Assembly: GCA_000507305.1 (NCBI GenBank)
Contig: DF241138.1
Span: 24,220-88,219, forward strand
Length of the DNA stretch: 64,000 nucleotides
Source: Breviolum minutum Mf 1.05b.01
Taxonomy: Eukaryota > Sar > Dinophyceae > Suessiales > Symbiodiniaceae
Direction: 5' to 3'
The translations under genes were made by a program, and so were the position numbers. Position 1 is the stretch's first letter; the number at the start of each line of letters is the position of its first letter. A model generated the notes under the pieces. The model saw nothing but the letters and a program-made list of their open reading frames with translations. It had not been told where the DNA came from and made no database searches. Below, piece by piece: positions 35,191-46,140 of the stretch.

Positions 35191-37079
35191 TTGAAACTTC
35201 CGCCACCGCCTCGTGCGGCTCTACTGGTACTGTATTTGCTCCAAAAAAGGAAAGGTTTTTTGAGAAAGTGTTTGTTGCATACATATGAACTGTTTTTCGC
35301 CCAATGCCACGCCAAGGAAATCATGAAGTTGCAGGCTATGCAGGAAGATGTCCAATCAAAAGAGGACTCACCTACAAAGTGCAAGAAAGCAGAAAACAGT
35401 TCTGGCCACCCACATTTGTTAGAACATATCTCAGAACAGGCCAGGCACAGAAAGCAAATGCGGAGTTCCCAAGAGCGCCAGAAAAACTTGGAGGGTGACC
35501 TTCAACTCAAAGACGCACAGTTCTCACAGTTGGCAGAAGATGAAGGCAAAGACAAGACCAAGAGGGGCCAGTACCAGACTGACCTGAATCAGCTGAACCT
35601 TGACAAGGAGAGCTTGCAGAAGAAAAAGAAATCAATGTTCAGTCGCCGAGCCCAACATCTCAGAGATAAGGTCCACCAGTACCAGAGGCGGCACGCCTCA
35701 CACGAAAACGAATTAGTAAAGCTTATAGCCCGGGAGTCACAAGAGGAGATGGACAGAGCTGCTCAAGAGTTAAAGGTCATCAGGCAGGCTGACCGCTACC
35801 CACCGGCATACCTCCCAAAATTCATGAATGGCATCAGAAACGAAGAAAAATCAAACCACGATTCCTGCTATGAGCATGCACGTGCTGGTAGAAGAGCTGC
35901 GGATTTTGCCGAGTCTCAGCTGAAGAAGCTTCACACAGTCGAAAGGCAGACAGAGGAGTTGACCGAGCAAGTTCTGCGAGGCCTTGACAATTGGTTTGCG
36001 AACTGGGACGGCCATGATTGGAAGAGCCATGAGCAAGAGCAAGAGAACAAAGCTTGGGAGTTGATCCGGAAGGCAAGTCCTTTGAAACCAGCCTCTCCTG
36101 AAGATATTGGTGCAGTGGTTGATGCTTGGAATGCTGTGGCAATTGAACTCCAGAATTGGATTCAAAATACCAGCAGTGATGATAGCGTGAATGACCAAGT
36201 GATATTTGATTTAGAAGATTTGGCGCGCATTGGCGGGTTTCCTGACACAGTGAAACACATGAAGCAAATAATGGAGCATATGTGCATAAGGCCGGATGTG
36301 CAGGAGAGTTTGGTCCGCAAATTGGAAGAGAATGCAAGCATTTGGGCCAGAAAGCGCATGGTGCATCATGTTCTTCAAGCGTATCAAAGGGTCCATGGGC
36401 AGTGCCCACAGTGGGACTTTTCAGGTCGGTCATTGAGGCGACCTGTTGTTCCAGTCGCTGAAGCACTTCCCACCATTCCATTTCCGCATTTGGACCTTCC
36501 AAAGTTTTCAGAGGTACGTGAGAAGCTTTCAGAAAAGCTGCGGCGTGGGATTCAAGGTTACGATCAGAAACCACGAGCAAGAGAAGCATTTCCCTTGGAG
36601 ATTCCACCTGGCTCGCCTTTGGAAAGAAAACTCACTCAAGGTCCTGGACGAGCATTGCTTGAATCCTTGGAGAAGAGTTGGGATGCAGAATTTGCACGTG
36701 CACAGGAACCTGAAAATTTGGCCAAGCACGTTTTCGAGGACCAAGCATCCCGGAAGTCGTTTGGTGAGTTGATCTTTCAAGAAGCGCTGGATCTTCTTGA
36801 AAATCTCTCAGATTCTTGGCAGAAGCTTCTGATGACTCTCTCTGATGTTCCTGCCACTGCAGCAGGTGAAGCCTTTAAGGCTACTCTACAACGACAAGTG
36901 GCTGATCTCATTGAGAGGCCATGGCCACAGTTACAGGCTGAGTGGATTCAATTTGAGTGGGAGCAGCAGTTGGTATGCCGACCAATACAGCTACATGTGG
37001 CAACCAAGATGGCATCCGAAGAGTTTGACAAGAATGTTCTTCAACTGAACATGGGCGAAGGCAAGAGCAAGGTTATTCT
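35191..37079 (+). CDS. Giant DUF3638-type NTPase, coiled coil and P-loop exon
   Basis: About 630 codons. Residues from roughly 50 to 280 form a long charged coiled coil (RQTEELTEQVLRGLDNWFAN near its end). A helical region follows, then the DUF3638 core begins: WIQFEWEQQLVCRPIQLHVA, then VLQLNMGEGKSKVIL. GEGKS is a Walker A P-loop of the type seen in SecA (GEGKT), predicting ATP or GTP binding. The exon ends at 37079 before a GT donor; joining to 37194 gives KVILPLLCAAMADGRQLVR, which fits the family. The 5' boundary is uncertain; the open frame starts at 35191. Confidence 0.82.
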
Positions 37080-37193
37080 GTTCGTCCCTCAGTATCACTT
37101 CATGGCAGTGGTTTATCAGCAATGGTGTCATGCAATTGAAAAAGATGCTATTAGTCAAACTTCTTCAATCGATTGAAGAAATACATGCATAAG

Positions 37194-37239
37194 GCCGCTG
37201 CTTTGCGCTGCAATGGCAGATGGCAGGCAGCTAGTTCGA
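37194..37239 (+). CDS. Giant DUF3638-type NTPase, 46-base micro-exon
   Basis: A very small exon flanked by AG (37192-37193) and GT (37240-37241). It encodes LPLLCAAMADGRQLVR, the helix and following strand after the P-loop. Joining to 37870 gives GRQLVRVVVLRSLLDASVDHF. Both joints are in phase and both reproduce the family pattern, which makes the exon convincing despite its size. Confidence 0.75.
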
Positions 37240-37869
37240 GTGACTTGCCTCAAAGATGTGTTGCGGCACGAGGGCAGGATTTTGCTTCTCCATTTCTCTT
37301 CCCATTGCTGTCTGTTTTCAATCACAACCGCATTGTCGTCACAAAGCCGGCCAATACTGCCACGTTGCACCGGCTGCTCCTGACAAGTGCCGGCTTCGTT
37401 CTGCTTCAAAGCTTTCTGATGGAGAAAATTGTCAAGTTTAAGTTGAATTGGACATTTTCAGGGTAGGATTCTCTTTATTCTCTATGTTCACGACGGCCAA
37501 AAAAGGCCACGGAGTCAGAAGGATTCTAAATTCACATCACAATCCCATCACCTCGGAACAACACATCGCCCAAACCCTTGGACGATCCCTGGAAGAAGCT
37601 GGCAAATGGCTTGCAATGTCCTCAATATCCGGTGTTAATAACTTGAAATTCGACCTTTTTTTAGGGCCAGTATTTTTGGGGAGGATTTCCGTAGTAATTA
37701 TTTACTACCCTTTGGGGTGACCATGGCGATTCGGGCCTCACAAATTGGCCAGATATGCAAGAGAAAGAGAGGCTATAGGTATGCATATCTCCGGGGCCTG
37801 CATCTCTGCAACTTCCAAGTTATGACCACGAAATACCAGAATGGAAGTCTGAATTCTTGCTGGTTTCAG

Positions 37870-38884
37870 GTCGTTGTTCTGCGATCATTGCTGGATGCCT
37901 CCGTGGATCACTTTCGGAATGTCCTTGGTGGCATTCTGGGCCGCTGGCGTTTAACAGATTCATTTTTTCGAATTCCAAACTTCTCTCAATATATGTTGAG
38001 CCAGACCGAACCGATCAAGCCGACAAAAGTGTTTTGCCTTTCGAGAGGATCTACCTGGTGCCGTTCAATCGCACCAAAGTTGTCACAAAGGAGTCGATCA
38101 AAGCGCTGAAAGGTCAACTTCTTGAGTGCAGGAGCTGAACCTTTGATTGTTTGAGTATGTTTTAATCAAACTAAGTGGGCTAGAGATGTGAACACTGCGC
38201 GGAAATGATTTGTCCCCGAGTCATGATTGCCATGTTCAAAATTATCCGGGAGGGAAAACCCGGGAAGATCCTGGAAGATTTCAACCAGGAGGATGGGAGG
38301 CGTTTTGCTGATGACTGAAGAGTCCACGCGAAGCTTGCAGCTGAAATTCCGGGAGTGCTGTCTCAGCGGATCACCGGAACTCGCCATCGCCTTCGCTGGA
38401 TACTTGGCACCACCAAGATGACAAGATGCTTTGAACTGAACGCTGAACCAAGCGTTTTCAATGTTTCATGCCCGGCAAAGCGTAATCCTGAGGAGTCTTC
38501 AAAGAAGGCCTCGCTTCAGTTGCAGCTTGGCGTGCAATGGCAGCTGTGAACACAATCAGGAGAAGGTGGCTGATTTTAGAATCAGAAATAGCAGCTAGAC
38601 TCCTAGACTCGTTTCATCAAAGTCAGGACTTTGAATTGTGCACGATTGGGTGCCAAGGTGGATATTTTCGACGAAGTCGACGAAGCCCTCCGTTTGCAAA
38701 ACGAGCAGGTCTATACACTTGGTTCGCGCCAGGCACAGCATGACCCCAAAAGAACAGTAATAGAAAGAAACAAGGTGCATGAGGATGCCATAACGTGCAT
38801 GTTAGCCATGGTTGGGGCTGATTTGGTGCCGATTGCTGGAAGGCTTTGGATGGAGGTGCAATGCGGTGGCAGGTGCCGTGTGCC
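37870..38884 (+). CDS. Giant DUF3638-type NTPase, helicase-like core exons with DEVDE box
   Basis: Several short exons. From 37870: VVVLRSLLDASVDHFRNVLGGILGR. About 38045-38130: RIYLVPFNRTKVVTKESIKALK. About 38290-38360: MGGVLLMTEESTRSLQLKFRE, matching the family motif GGVLL-x-PEH. About 38645-38735: AKVDIFDEVDEALRLQNEQVYTLGS, where DEVDE at 38670-38684 is the acidic (Walker B or DExD-like) box. In SF2-like enzymes this box coordinates Mg2+ and activates water. Exon edges between these segments are not all resolved. Stops in the intervening sequence are consistent with introns. Intron stretch 37240-37869 holds no other feature. Confidence 0.72.
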
Positions 38885-39050
38885 ATTTTCAGCCTGCTGA
38901 CGGGCCCTTAGGTGCCGAAACACGAACACGTAAAACAGATGCACACTGCTACGGGTACCTTTCCTGACTATACTGAAAACTGTTTGGCATGTTTAGCAAC
39001 TTTTAGATCTTAATAAGCTGCCCAAATGTGAATTAATTTGCAGCGTTTCC

Positions 39051-40065
39051 ATGAAAATGTTGCAACTTGCATGTTTGTGCATGCTTTTTCGGCTGGCCTC
39101 ACAGCTATGTCCGAGGAAGAAGGACATGGATGTGAAGAAGATCCTCGACAGGCTGGCTGCTTCTCAAGCCATCGAGATGGCTGGGCCATTACCAGCAGTC
39201 CCTCGCAACAAGGAGAGCGAGGAGAGCAAGGATCAAGAGCTGACAGGAGCAGAGTTTCCACGGTTACGCTTCGTTGACCTTCATCGACTCATGGTTGCAA
39301 AGAGTCTTTGTGAGGTGACATGTCATATGACATGTCCTGCCAGTCGTGATCATGCATGGAATATTGGCACCAGGGCCTCATATCGATTTCTTTTGTGCAA
39401 ATCGCATAAGAGATAATGAAGGAGATGCCTGCTTCTGACACTGATGCTCCAATGCGTTTTTGTTACATGACGCAGATCAAAATCAAAGAAATCGAACACG
39501 AGGCAACGGCGATGACTGGAAGGAACTTTCAACGTGTTTGTGTGACGCCTTGCTCTGTGCTGACAAGCATCACAAGCTCGGTGGGCTGCGAGACCTTCCA
39601 ATGAAAGCACGTAGCCTGGTGGATGTCCAATGAAACACATGTGTTTCACTTAAGAAGGATTGAAGATTTTGACAAAATGAATTCCCGGTTCAATAGCTTC
39701 ATACACTTCATACAGTTCATACAATCATCAACCTGAAAGTTTGAAAGCTGTGCGCAAGTGGGTCATTCAACAAGGCGTCACGACATGACTTTTGCGCAGC
39801 GTGTGGAGGTTTCCAATTTGAAGTCGCGTAAAGTTGCTGTTTGATGTTTGTCCGACGGTCTCCATTAGATTCAACATGATTCAGCCTTCCCAAGGCAATA
39901 TGCTACGCATCTTCATCCTCGATCCAAACGTATCAGAGCAAGAAGCCAATTCGATCCTGGAAAATATCAAGGATCCTTGGTTGATTTTAGATTGGGCTGA
40001 TTAGGCCGAATAGCTATGGAGGGTTGTGAAGGAGCACAATAATCTTGTCCTTGCTTTATCTTCGA
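39051..40065 (+). CDS. Giant DUF3638-type NTPase, inter-motif exons
   Basis: Coding-like segments between the acidic box and the next recognised motif. About 39110-39330 reads KDMDVKKILDRLAASQAIEM and ends FPRLRFVDLHRLMVAKSLCE. About 39900-39995 reads MLRIFILDPNVSEQEANSILEN. They are on the same strand and in the order expected, but the family match here is weak and splice sites were not fixed. The stretch 39420-39900 contains a further possible exon (39470-39600) without motif. Confidence 0.45.
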
Positions 40066-40094
40066 ATTACTCAGCCTTCCAATAATTTCTCAGG

Positions 40095-40793
40095 ACTATG
40101 ACTCCAACTCCGCACTGCAACATGCAGCTCTTACAGCAAGAGGTTTGTTTGCCGGTGATATCATGCGTTCTGCTTTGCACAAGAGACACCGAGTTGAATT
40201 CGGAGTGGATGATATCACTTGGAGGCAAGATTGGGTTGAAAAGTAGCAGGCATTTTACGATGAACTGTTGCGTTGCTGTTTTGGGGGCATTTAGAGGGTG
40301 TGGTGAATGCGGGTGCACACGAGCCAACCTATCACAAGATATTGAACCCACATGACCCAACACTGCCTTGAGGTGCAAAATGGCTATACCATTCCGTTTC
40401 AAGGACGCCCCAAGTGAACGAACGGAGTTTGGTCATCCGGATCTGGCTATAACACTGACCCTGCGGTCCTACTATGAGGATGGTTTGACTCGTGACTCCT
40501 TCTTGCGAGTCTTGGAATGGTTGCGAGGACTTCCTAGTTTGGAACAAGGTCTCCAGTACAGTCGGTGGTTGTGGGCCGCAGCTGAACCAAATGACTTCTG
40601 TTCCACTGCAGGTGAGTCAGTTGATAAGGCAGTAGCACGTCGACTGGAGTTGCCAAGAAGTGCTGAGCTCATGACTGATGACGAGGTTTTCATCGAAAGT
40701 CTTTGGAGAAAGTTTTCAAAGAATATGAATGTCATAGAGACCTACTTGGAAGAGTTCGTCTTCCCCAAGGAGACCCGGCAATTTCCCTTCAAG
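40095..40793 (+). CDS. Giant DUF3638-type NTPase, exons before the C-terminal half
   Basis: Exon about 40095-40216 encodes AALTARGLFAGDIMRSALHK then RHRVEFGV, matching the family pattern LRGLL...L-x-KRWRVNYGL. Exon about 40372-40793 encodes MAIPFRFKDAPSERTEFGHPD, LAITLTLRSYYEDGLT and finally YLEEFVFPKETRQFPFK, all highly characteristic of DUF3638/DUF3645 proteins. The exon ends at AAG before GC (40794-40795). A GC-AG intron to 41383 gives FPFKVSASAWDLAAG, exactly the family pattern. Confidence 0.82.
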
Positions 40794-40895
40794 GCCTGGC
40801 AATTTGGCGGCTGACTCGGCTGTGCTGTGAAGCATTGGATGAAAAATGTTTGAATTCAGACTTGAATTGAATCATTCTAGGCATAGGGAACAAGG

Positions 40896-41170
40896 ACCAA
40901 GTAGTAGTGGTAGTAGTAGTAGTAGTGCTAAGTAGTAGTAGTAGTAGTGCTAAGTAGTAGTAGTGCTAAGTAGTAGTAGTGCTAAGTAGTAGTAGTGCTA
41001 AGTAGTAGTAGTGCTAAGTAGTAGTAGTGCTAAGTAGTAGTAGTGCTAAGTAGTAGTAGTGCTAAGTAGTAGTAGTGCTAAGTAGTAGTAGTGCTAAGTA
41101 GTAGTAGTGCTAAGTAGTAGTAGTGCTAAGTTGTAGTAGTGCTAAGTAGTAGTAGTGCTAATTAGTAGTC

Positions 41171-41201
<31 letters not shown>

Positions 41202-41215
41202 ATGAGGCGCAGCTT
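40896..41215. repeat. 16-base tandem array (TAGTAGTAGTGCTAAG) in an intron
   Basis: About 15 nearly perfect copies of the 16-base unit flanked by pure TAG triplets. It lies in the 590-base GC-AG intron 40794-41383 of the giant gene, occupying over half of it. Confidence 0.92.
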
Positions 41216-41383
41216 AGCAGTAGCAGAACAAAAAAATGCCCTGACTTACAGATAGCATACAATGGCAATGACAGCAGCACCAGTTTGTAAAAATTACCCA
41301 TTGAAATGATGCTAGGTGGAGCAACCCGTCACCGCTAGTAGTAGTAGTAGCAGCAGGTAAAAATTACTGCTTTCCTAATGCAG

Positions 41384-43492
41384 GTCTCTGCTAGTGCATG
41401 GGATCTGGCTGCTGGGCGTTTACGTGGATTTTCTGGAACAGCAGACAATCGTCAACTCTTGCCACTTAAAGTCCATCAATACCAAGATGAGATGTTGCAC
41501 CACGCAGATGGACGTGCTTTGCGGAGTCTCTGTGATCCTGGGATGGGAGGCCCTTCGCAAGTGAAGATGCTGCAAGCAAAGGAGCCACAGGACATTTTGA
41601 AAGAAATCCTGGATTCAGAGTGCAAGGGATACGGTGGCCAAGGTGGAAAGGTTTCTGTGCTCATCGATTGTGGAGCTCTTCTAACAGGAATGTCGAACCG
41701 TGAAGTGGCCGCAGCTGCATTGCTTCTGTGCGATCGATTCCTTGCTGCCATATATTTTGATGACGAAAATCAGATCTTGGTCTTGGACAAGGATGGAAAA
41801 GAAACTCCTTTACCCAAGAGCCCGCTACAACCTTCTCATCCTTGCTTCACCTACCTCGATGACAAGCATACCAGAGGAACTGATCTTCGTTTTTCACGCT
41901 TTGCTGTGGGAGCTGTCACGGTTTGCCGCAAGACCACAAAGGACCGTTTGGTCCAGGCAAGTATGCGAATGCGGTCCTTGGGTTTGGGACAAACCGTGGT
42001 ACTCTTTGTAGATGGTGAAACCAAGCGGCAGCTCGTTCATGAAGTTGGTGGAACGGAGAATTCTGAGTTTGGTTTGGGTTTGGTTCTTGCCTTCGTCACA
42101 GCTAGGACTGCAGAGGAATTGAAGTCTGCTGTTGTTCACTGGGCGTTGCAGGGGGCTGCCTTTGCCACACGGGTTCCTTTCTTGGAGACAGATGACAAAG
42201 ACAGAAGGTTGGCACGCCTCTCTCGGGAACCCGAGGATGTGTTCTTGTCAGGATACTGCCAGTCACTTGCTCCACGCCCAGGAGCAGAAGAGATCCCTCG
42301 CCGGGCACATGAAACCCCGACAAGGATTTTGAAGTTTTCTGATTTGGACAGGGAAGAAACGCAGCAATGCCACGCTCGTGCCGAATCCATGATCATGGAT
42401 CAGTTGGCACACTTGCGTGATCAAAAGGTTCTGTGTTCCGAAGATGTCGTTGTGTCATCTATGGATGAAGAACAGGAACGGGAGAGGGAACAGGAACGGG
42501 AGAGAGAAAAAGAAGTTGAGATTGAAATGGAAATTGAACTCGAAAGTCCGGCTCTCGAAGCTCACATTGCTTGTGTTGAGGATGCATGGATTTGGAGCAA
42601 TGCTTTGCAGCAGGGCTTTGTGACCAACTGCAAAGCAGGTAGTTTTGGATTTCCGAAGCTCCATGGCATCACAGCAGATGAATTTGAAGAAAGTTTGGCC
42701 TTGCCACAATTGCGGGATCTCAGAGAAATTCCTTCACACATTTTTGTCACTAGCAATCGGCTGTGTAGTGTGAAGATCACCGATGAAAATTGCAGTGAAA
42801 TGGAAAAGGCACATTCCTTGAGGACAGTAGATGCTTACCTCATGATACGAGAAGCAAAAACCGGCGAAGAGTTGAGCTCATCAACTGAGTCCTTCATCAT
42901 GCTGTCAGGTTGGGAAGCCTCACAGGTTTTGCGAGAGATCCGCAAGTGCAAGCATCGCGACCACCTTTTGTCTACATTTTCCTTGAAAGAGTGGTCAGTG
43001 CAGTTAGGCCACTTGAGCGATTCAGGAATTGCAATGTCTATCACCTCTTGGGGAAATCCCACATATCCATATGACAAGGATCGGGTTCTCTTGAAGTTGC
43101 TGAATGGTTCCTGTTGTTATTGGCCTGATGAGCGTACAGAACTTGCCAAATTCTTGGGCATTTTGGAGCCAAACATGCCACATTGGAATGGGCAAGGTCG
43201 TCTCATTTGGGACATCTTGAGAGATTTGAAGATTCTCCAGAGGAATGGTTTCATCACCCATGTCCCGCAGCTACAGGACTTCTTGAATGAAGTGACTGCA
43301 GAGTGGGAAAATTTGGACATCTCCAGGGAGTTCAGAGGATTTGGATGCAGAGCAGTTGCGCTTCATAAATGTTTGTCTCGACTAGCATTGCAGCACAAAA
43401 ATCCAGCGTCAGTCGTGGCAGAATTGGTGAAATTCCGCTTGCAGGGTCATCTTTTCCGAGCTTCGATCCTGGAGGAGCTCTTAGGTTTATAA
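41384..43492 (+). CDS. Giant DUF3638/DUF3645 NTPase, C-terminal exon
   Basis: The last exon, about 703 codons, starts after AG at 41382-41383 (VSASAWDLAAGRLRGFSGTA) and stops at TAA 43490-43492. The DUF3645 signature CFTYLDDKHTRGTDLRFSRF lies near 41841-41905, followed by TTKDRLVQASMRMRSLGLGQ. RGTDL and the QASMRMR segment sit where SecA-like enzymes have motifs V (GRGTDI) and VI (QLRGR), so they probably complete the nucleotide-binding site. An acidic-basic coil follows at 42475-42545 (EREQEREREKEVEIEMEIEL), as is usual in this family, then IFVTSNRLCSVK and a helical C-terminus. It is the best conserved part of the gene. Confidence 0.88.
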   Translation, partial: VSASAWDLAAGRLRGFSGTADNRQLLPLKVHQYQDEMLHHADGRALRSLCDPGMGGPSQVKMLQAKEPQDILKEILDSECKGYGGQGGKVSVLIDCGALLTGMSNREVAAAALLLCDRFLAAIYFDDENQILVLDKDGKETPLPKSPLQPSHPCFTYLDDKHTRGTDLRFSRFAVGAVTVCRKTTKDRLVQASMRMRSLGLGQTVVLFVDGETKRQLVHEVGGTENSEFGLGLVLAFVTARTAEELKSAVVHWALQGAAFATRVPFLETDDKDRRLARLSREPEDVFLSGYCQSLAPRPGAEEIPRRAHETPTRILKFSDLDREETQQCHARAESMIMDQLAHLRDQKVLCSEDVVVSSMDEEQEREREQEREREKEVEIEMEIELESPALEAHIACVEDAWIWSNALQQGFVTNCKAGSFGFPKLHGITADEFEESLALPQLRDLREIPSHIFVTSNRLCSVKITDENCSEMEKAHSLRTVDAYLMIREAKTGEELSSSTESFIMLSGWEASQVLREIRKCKHRDHLLSTFSLKEWSVQLGHLSDSGIAMSITSWGNPTYPYDKDRVLLKLLNGSCCYWPDERTELAKFLGILEPNMPHWNGQGRLIWDILRDLKILQRNGFITHVPQLQDFLNEVTAEWENLDISREFRGFGCRAVALHKCLSRLALQHKNPASVVAELVKFRLQGHLFRASILEELLGL

Positions 43493-43700
43493 CATTTGAC
43501 AAGACATGATTAGCGAGTGGCCGAAAAAGTGTTGAGCACACTGCAGCTGATGAAAGTGGAACCTGAGTGATCATTGCATGGTGAAATGACATGACTTAGT
43601 AATGTGCAAGCTCATGGGTCGCACCGAACCAGTTGGTCCACGGCCACAAAAGACTCTGCATCCTCATTCTCCAACAAATTGTTGTATTCTTTATTCGCTC

Positions 43701-43713
43701 TTTTTGGCTCAAG
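43701..43713 (+). promoter_or_regulatory. Possible relict dinoflagellate spliced-leader sequence
   Basis: TTTTTGGCTCAAG contains twelve bases identical to the 3' end of the 22-base dinoflagellate spliced leader (ending TTTTGGCTCAAG). It lies just upstream of the globin-like gene on the same strand. Genomic relics of the leader mark genes that passed through a trans-spliced mRNA and were copied back. The upstream ten leader bases do not match, so chance is not excluded. Otherwise 43493-43858 holds nothing recognisable. Confidence 0.4.
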
Positions 43714-43858
43714 GCCCGCTTTTGGTGTCATATTTCAAGTCAAGCGACACAGTGACTGACCGTCCCGTGCGTGGCAGGTTGCCCTTGACCGTTTCAACCG
43801 TTTCAACTGTAACTATCTCACACGTGGAGAAGTGGAAAGTGTGACGGAAATTTGAAGA

Positions 43859-44266
43859 CATGGAAGCCGAAGATGCAGCGATGATGGAGGACTCGCAGTG
43901 CATACAACATGTCAAATTCATGTAATTTGGCTGCCTGGGGGTTGTTGCTTCCTGTCAGTTGAACATTTCAAATCTATTGTGAAGCATGCAGCATGCATGT
44001 CCTTGGCATTCCCAACATATCTTCAACGGACCTTTCGGTGTTTTTCTGTTTGTATCTATGGCGCATGGAAGGAGGTGCATGAGGAGACCGATGTCCCAGA
44101 AGAGTCATCTGTGGTTTCAGAGACAGAACATGTCGCAAATGAAATGGACAGCGCTCCTCTCAACGAGGAAGAAGGCACACAGCGTGACATAGCTTCGGTG
44201 AGGATGTTACAGTACATCATGTTAGTTACCACAGTCATTGTTGCCCTGGAAAAAGGAAATACTTGA
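43859..44266 (+). CDS. Possible 5' exons of the globin-like gene
   Basis: A short frame opening MEAEDAAMMEDSQCIQHVKF (43859-43924) and an acidic segment (about 44074-44266) reading VHEETDVPEESSVVSETEHV and ending near a hydrophobic stretch. Both have coding-like composition but no domain. They precede the globin-like exons on the same strand; the connection is inferred. Confidence 0.3.
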   Translation, partial: HGSRRCSDDGGLAVHTTCQIHVIWLPGGCCFLSVEHFKSIVKHAACMSLAFPTYLQRTFRCFSVCIYGAWKEVHEETDVPEESSVVSETEHVANEMDSAPLNEEEGTQRDIASVRMLQYIMLVTTVIVALEKGNT

Positions 44267-44589
44267 TGTAATGGCAGACTGTTCTGAGATTGCAGCACAA
44301 GATCTGATGTTGCAAAGACGGTTCAAATTCTCGGATTTAGATTTTGCATTCAACAAATGCACAAACGCAACGCACCTGGAACTGTTTTTCAATGCTTTTC
44401 GTCAGGCATAGCGGCAGTCGGCGTCACCGCAGAAAACTTCGGTACAACCCTGGATTTGCTGAAACTGTCCGAGTCCTCAGTGGAAACGTCGTGTGCATGG
44501 CCTGAAATCATAGATTGTTTCGGGGGGAAGCTGGATGCCGTGCCGTATTCGCCGTATCCCAAATTTGGACCCTTTCTCTCTGAGGACGC

Positions 44590-46140
44590 AGTCAGAGTCA
44601 TTCGCTCTCGGTCGCTCCTTCGATTTGATGGTGCAAGCACTGGGCGGTGACCGAGATCGTGTGGGCGATGCTATCTATGGTGCCCTGACAGGAGCACTTG
44701 TGACCATGAAGGACCAGGGATTTAAGCCAAGGCTGCAACATACCAACACTAAAACCGTTCTCATTTCATTCTCAGGTATCACAGCTTGACAGTTGGAAAC
44801 TGTTAGAAGTTCAAGAAATCGAGTACAAAAAGCTACACATGCCAGTACCAACATTGTTTCATTTGGTCTTTATTTTCATGTCGTGTTTGTCAAATTCTTG
44901 CAAAGAGACTTCTCATGTTCCTGAACGATGTGCAAATGCAAATCGGCTTAAGAACTCAATCTCAATGTTACCTAAGAATGAGTCCGAAATACCTCCTCCG
45001 TAACAGAATGCAATTGAAATTATGTTTGAAATTTGAAGAGATGTTTTTTTGCGCAGGACAAGTTCATCACTCCCAGGGCAGTATTGTCTCTGGCATTGTT
45101 CAATGGGTTTCGAGTTCTCGGAACGAAGAATGTAGACCCAGAAGATCTAAGACTCAGCGTGGAAGGCATGGCATTTAAGCCAGAGTCTCAGTGATGCCTG
45201 GAGCCACATGGCGTGTCATGATGTGTCATGTGGCAAACCAAAAATCCACCAAATGTAAGCCAGAAATCATTTTGATTTATTTTGATCATTCACTGAACAT
45301 TTTTGTATTCATTTGTCACATTCACTCCCGGCTTTGTGAGTTGGCAGGCATTTGGGATTGGACATGACGCTTCAACGTGTCACAGGTGACAGAGAGTTGA
45401 CATGCCGATTGACACTGTCGTAGAGTGCAAAAACTTCAATTGTGAGCAGGATTTGCCATGATTTGCTTGTCCCCTGCGCATCGTACCAATAGGATCCAAT
45501 AGGAAAGTTGTTATTTGTTGTTATCTCAATTTATTTCAATGTTTGTGACTTTCGGTGAGACATGCACCACGTTGCACCACGTTGCACCATGTGACAGGCG
45601 TTTGTGATGCTTTCTGTGAAATCCTGCAGCAGAATGTGCGGGAGCTACCTCCTGGCAGCATTTTGGCCTGGAAAAAGTTGTTGCTCTACACAGGTTCCAG
45701 CTTCAGGCGGACAGAAAAATCAATGGCATTTAGATTCAGATATTTAGATCGCCGGAAGGGAACTTTTTGGAAATTTCACGACAATTCAAGACATGAAGCC
45801 ATCAAGCTCCAGATTTCGTGAAAAGCTTCAGTTTGCTTGATGCAGGTACATCAACACAACGTTTGGACAACGGTTGAAGGTGATTGAGGCTCGGAAAAGA
45901 CAGAGGTCTAGAGTGTAGAGAAGGAAGCGTTCGTATCCCACATGCTACGCTGCTACCTTATGTCATTCCCATGTCCAACAGTTGCAATTCTGCAGATACA
46001 TGTTTCAGGCGGATTGGCAGACGATCCAATCTGCTGCTGAAGTGGACCACGATGAGAATCACACTTTCAGCGGCATGTGTGCATTCAGCATGGGCATTAT
46101 GGGTGAAGAAGCTGAAGGCAGCTGCGATGAAGTCAAGCGG
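44590..46140 (+). CDS. Globin-like protein, domain 1 exons
   Basis: Exons assembled by phase: up to 44711 (SFDLMVQALGGDRDRVGDAI, then YGALTGALVTMK), GA-AG intron, from 45057 (DKFITPRAVLSLALFNGFRV, DPEDLRLSVEGMAFKPES), a gap, about 45592-45706 (VCDAFCEILQQNVRELPPGS, AWKKLLLYTGSSFR), GC-AG intron, 45846-45888 (YINTTFGQRLKVIE), GC-AG intron, 46009-46140 (ADWQTIQSAAEVDHDENHTF and on). The helix pattern with A-F-x-E-I-L and A-W-K-K-L resembles globin G and H helices and the preceding part the E/F helices. The proximal His is not visible and may sit in an unresolved exon near 45180-45590. Haem binding is inferred, not shown. Confidence 0.5.

Noticed and set aside
40896-41215. CRISPR-like array
   Set aside because: Units are 16 bases, contiguous and without unique spacers.
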